Notes under the pieces: model-generated | Databases searched by the model: none | Told to the model about the DNA's origin: nothing | What the model saw: the letters and a program-made list of their open reading frames with translations, nothing else | Made by a program: the position numbers and the translations under genes | Shown: in pieces, positions 15,865-15,970 of the stretch | Position numbering within the stretch: the first letter of the stretch is position 1 | How the letters are laid out: every line of letters starts with the position of its first letter | Source: Flavobacteriales bacterium | Lineage (GTDB): Bacteria; Bacteroidota; Bacteroidia; Flavobacteriales_D; Crocinitomicaceae | DNA: 15,970 nucleotides | Direction of reading: 5' to 3' | Assembly (NCBI GenBank): GCA_018665005.1 | Contig: JABJEE010000069.1 | Span: 1 to 15,970, forward strand

Positions 15865-15970
15865 GGTATAATAATTGCAAAGTGTAAATTATGAGTTATT
15901 TTCGTGTTCTAAAAATACGAGAAATCGTTCTAATTATAAAAAACTTGATAATAAATAAAAAAAACAAACA

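Noticed and set aside
15880..15917. Promoter for the S8 peptidase: TACACTTTG just before the gene and TATTTTTA at 15917-15910.
   Set aside because: The first has a three-base spacer instead of two, the second lacks the final G, and neither has a convincing -33 partner.

Overview
The window is ordinary, AT-rich chromosomal sequence from a member of the Bacteroidota, most likely a Flavobacteriales-type bacterium. Four things support this: promoter-like TAnnTTTG elements (TAAATTTG three times, TATTTTTG once); A-rich sequence instead of Shine-Dalgarno sites before the genes; a secreted subtilase ending in a type IX secretion (T9SS) sorting domain; and lineage-typical protein forms (an OstA-like protein with no barrel, a Ppx/GppA of about 290 residues, a Rel with all regulatory domains). 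There is no sign of a phage, insertion sequence, CRISPR array, tRNA or rRNA, and no gene-free stretch above 300 bases.

Layout. Positions 1-1958 (+) hold the 3' part of a long Rel/SpoT (p)ppGpp enzyme whose start lies outside the window. It meets, tail to tail with a 20-base overlap, a minus-strand cluster transcribed as fur-family regulator, STAS protein, purA, ostA-like (5536 down to 1939). Gaps in this cluster are 4 and 4 bases, then a one-base stop/start overlap, so it reads as one operon. Upstream on the same strand is rpsA (7443-5674), with its own promoter, a leader of about 90 nt containing a clean hairpin, and a strong intrinsic terminator. Before it comes a YqgE/AlgH-family gene (8191-7607). 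A divergent pair, ppx/gppA-like and hisS (8265-10510, +), is joined by a one-base TAATG overlap. hisS converges, one base apart, on a minus-strand pair: an ElaA-type acetyltransferase followed by an M13 metallopeptidase. The window ends with a 941-residue secreted S8 peptidase on the minus strand.

How the genes relate. Three genes touch (p)ppGpp biology: Rel makes and degrades it, PurA is a known (p)ppGpp-inhibited enzyme in other bacteria, and Ppx/GppA proteins act on pppGpp or polyphosphate. HisS and S1 belong to the translation machinery that the stringent response watches. The OstA-like protein, the M13 peptidase and the subtilase are exported envelope or secreted proteins. I see no clearly new biological system. 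The best second-look items are the rpsA leader (hairpin, complementary segments, repeated octamer), several genes whose promoter elements sit almost on the start codon, a Fur-family protein without its structural cysteine pair, and an orphan STAS gene between fur and purA.
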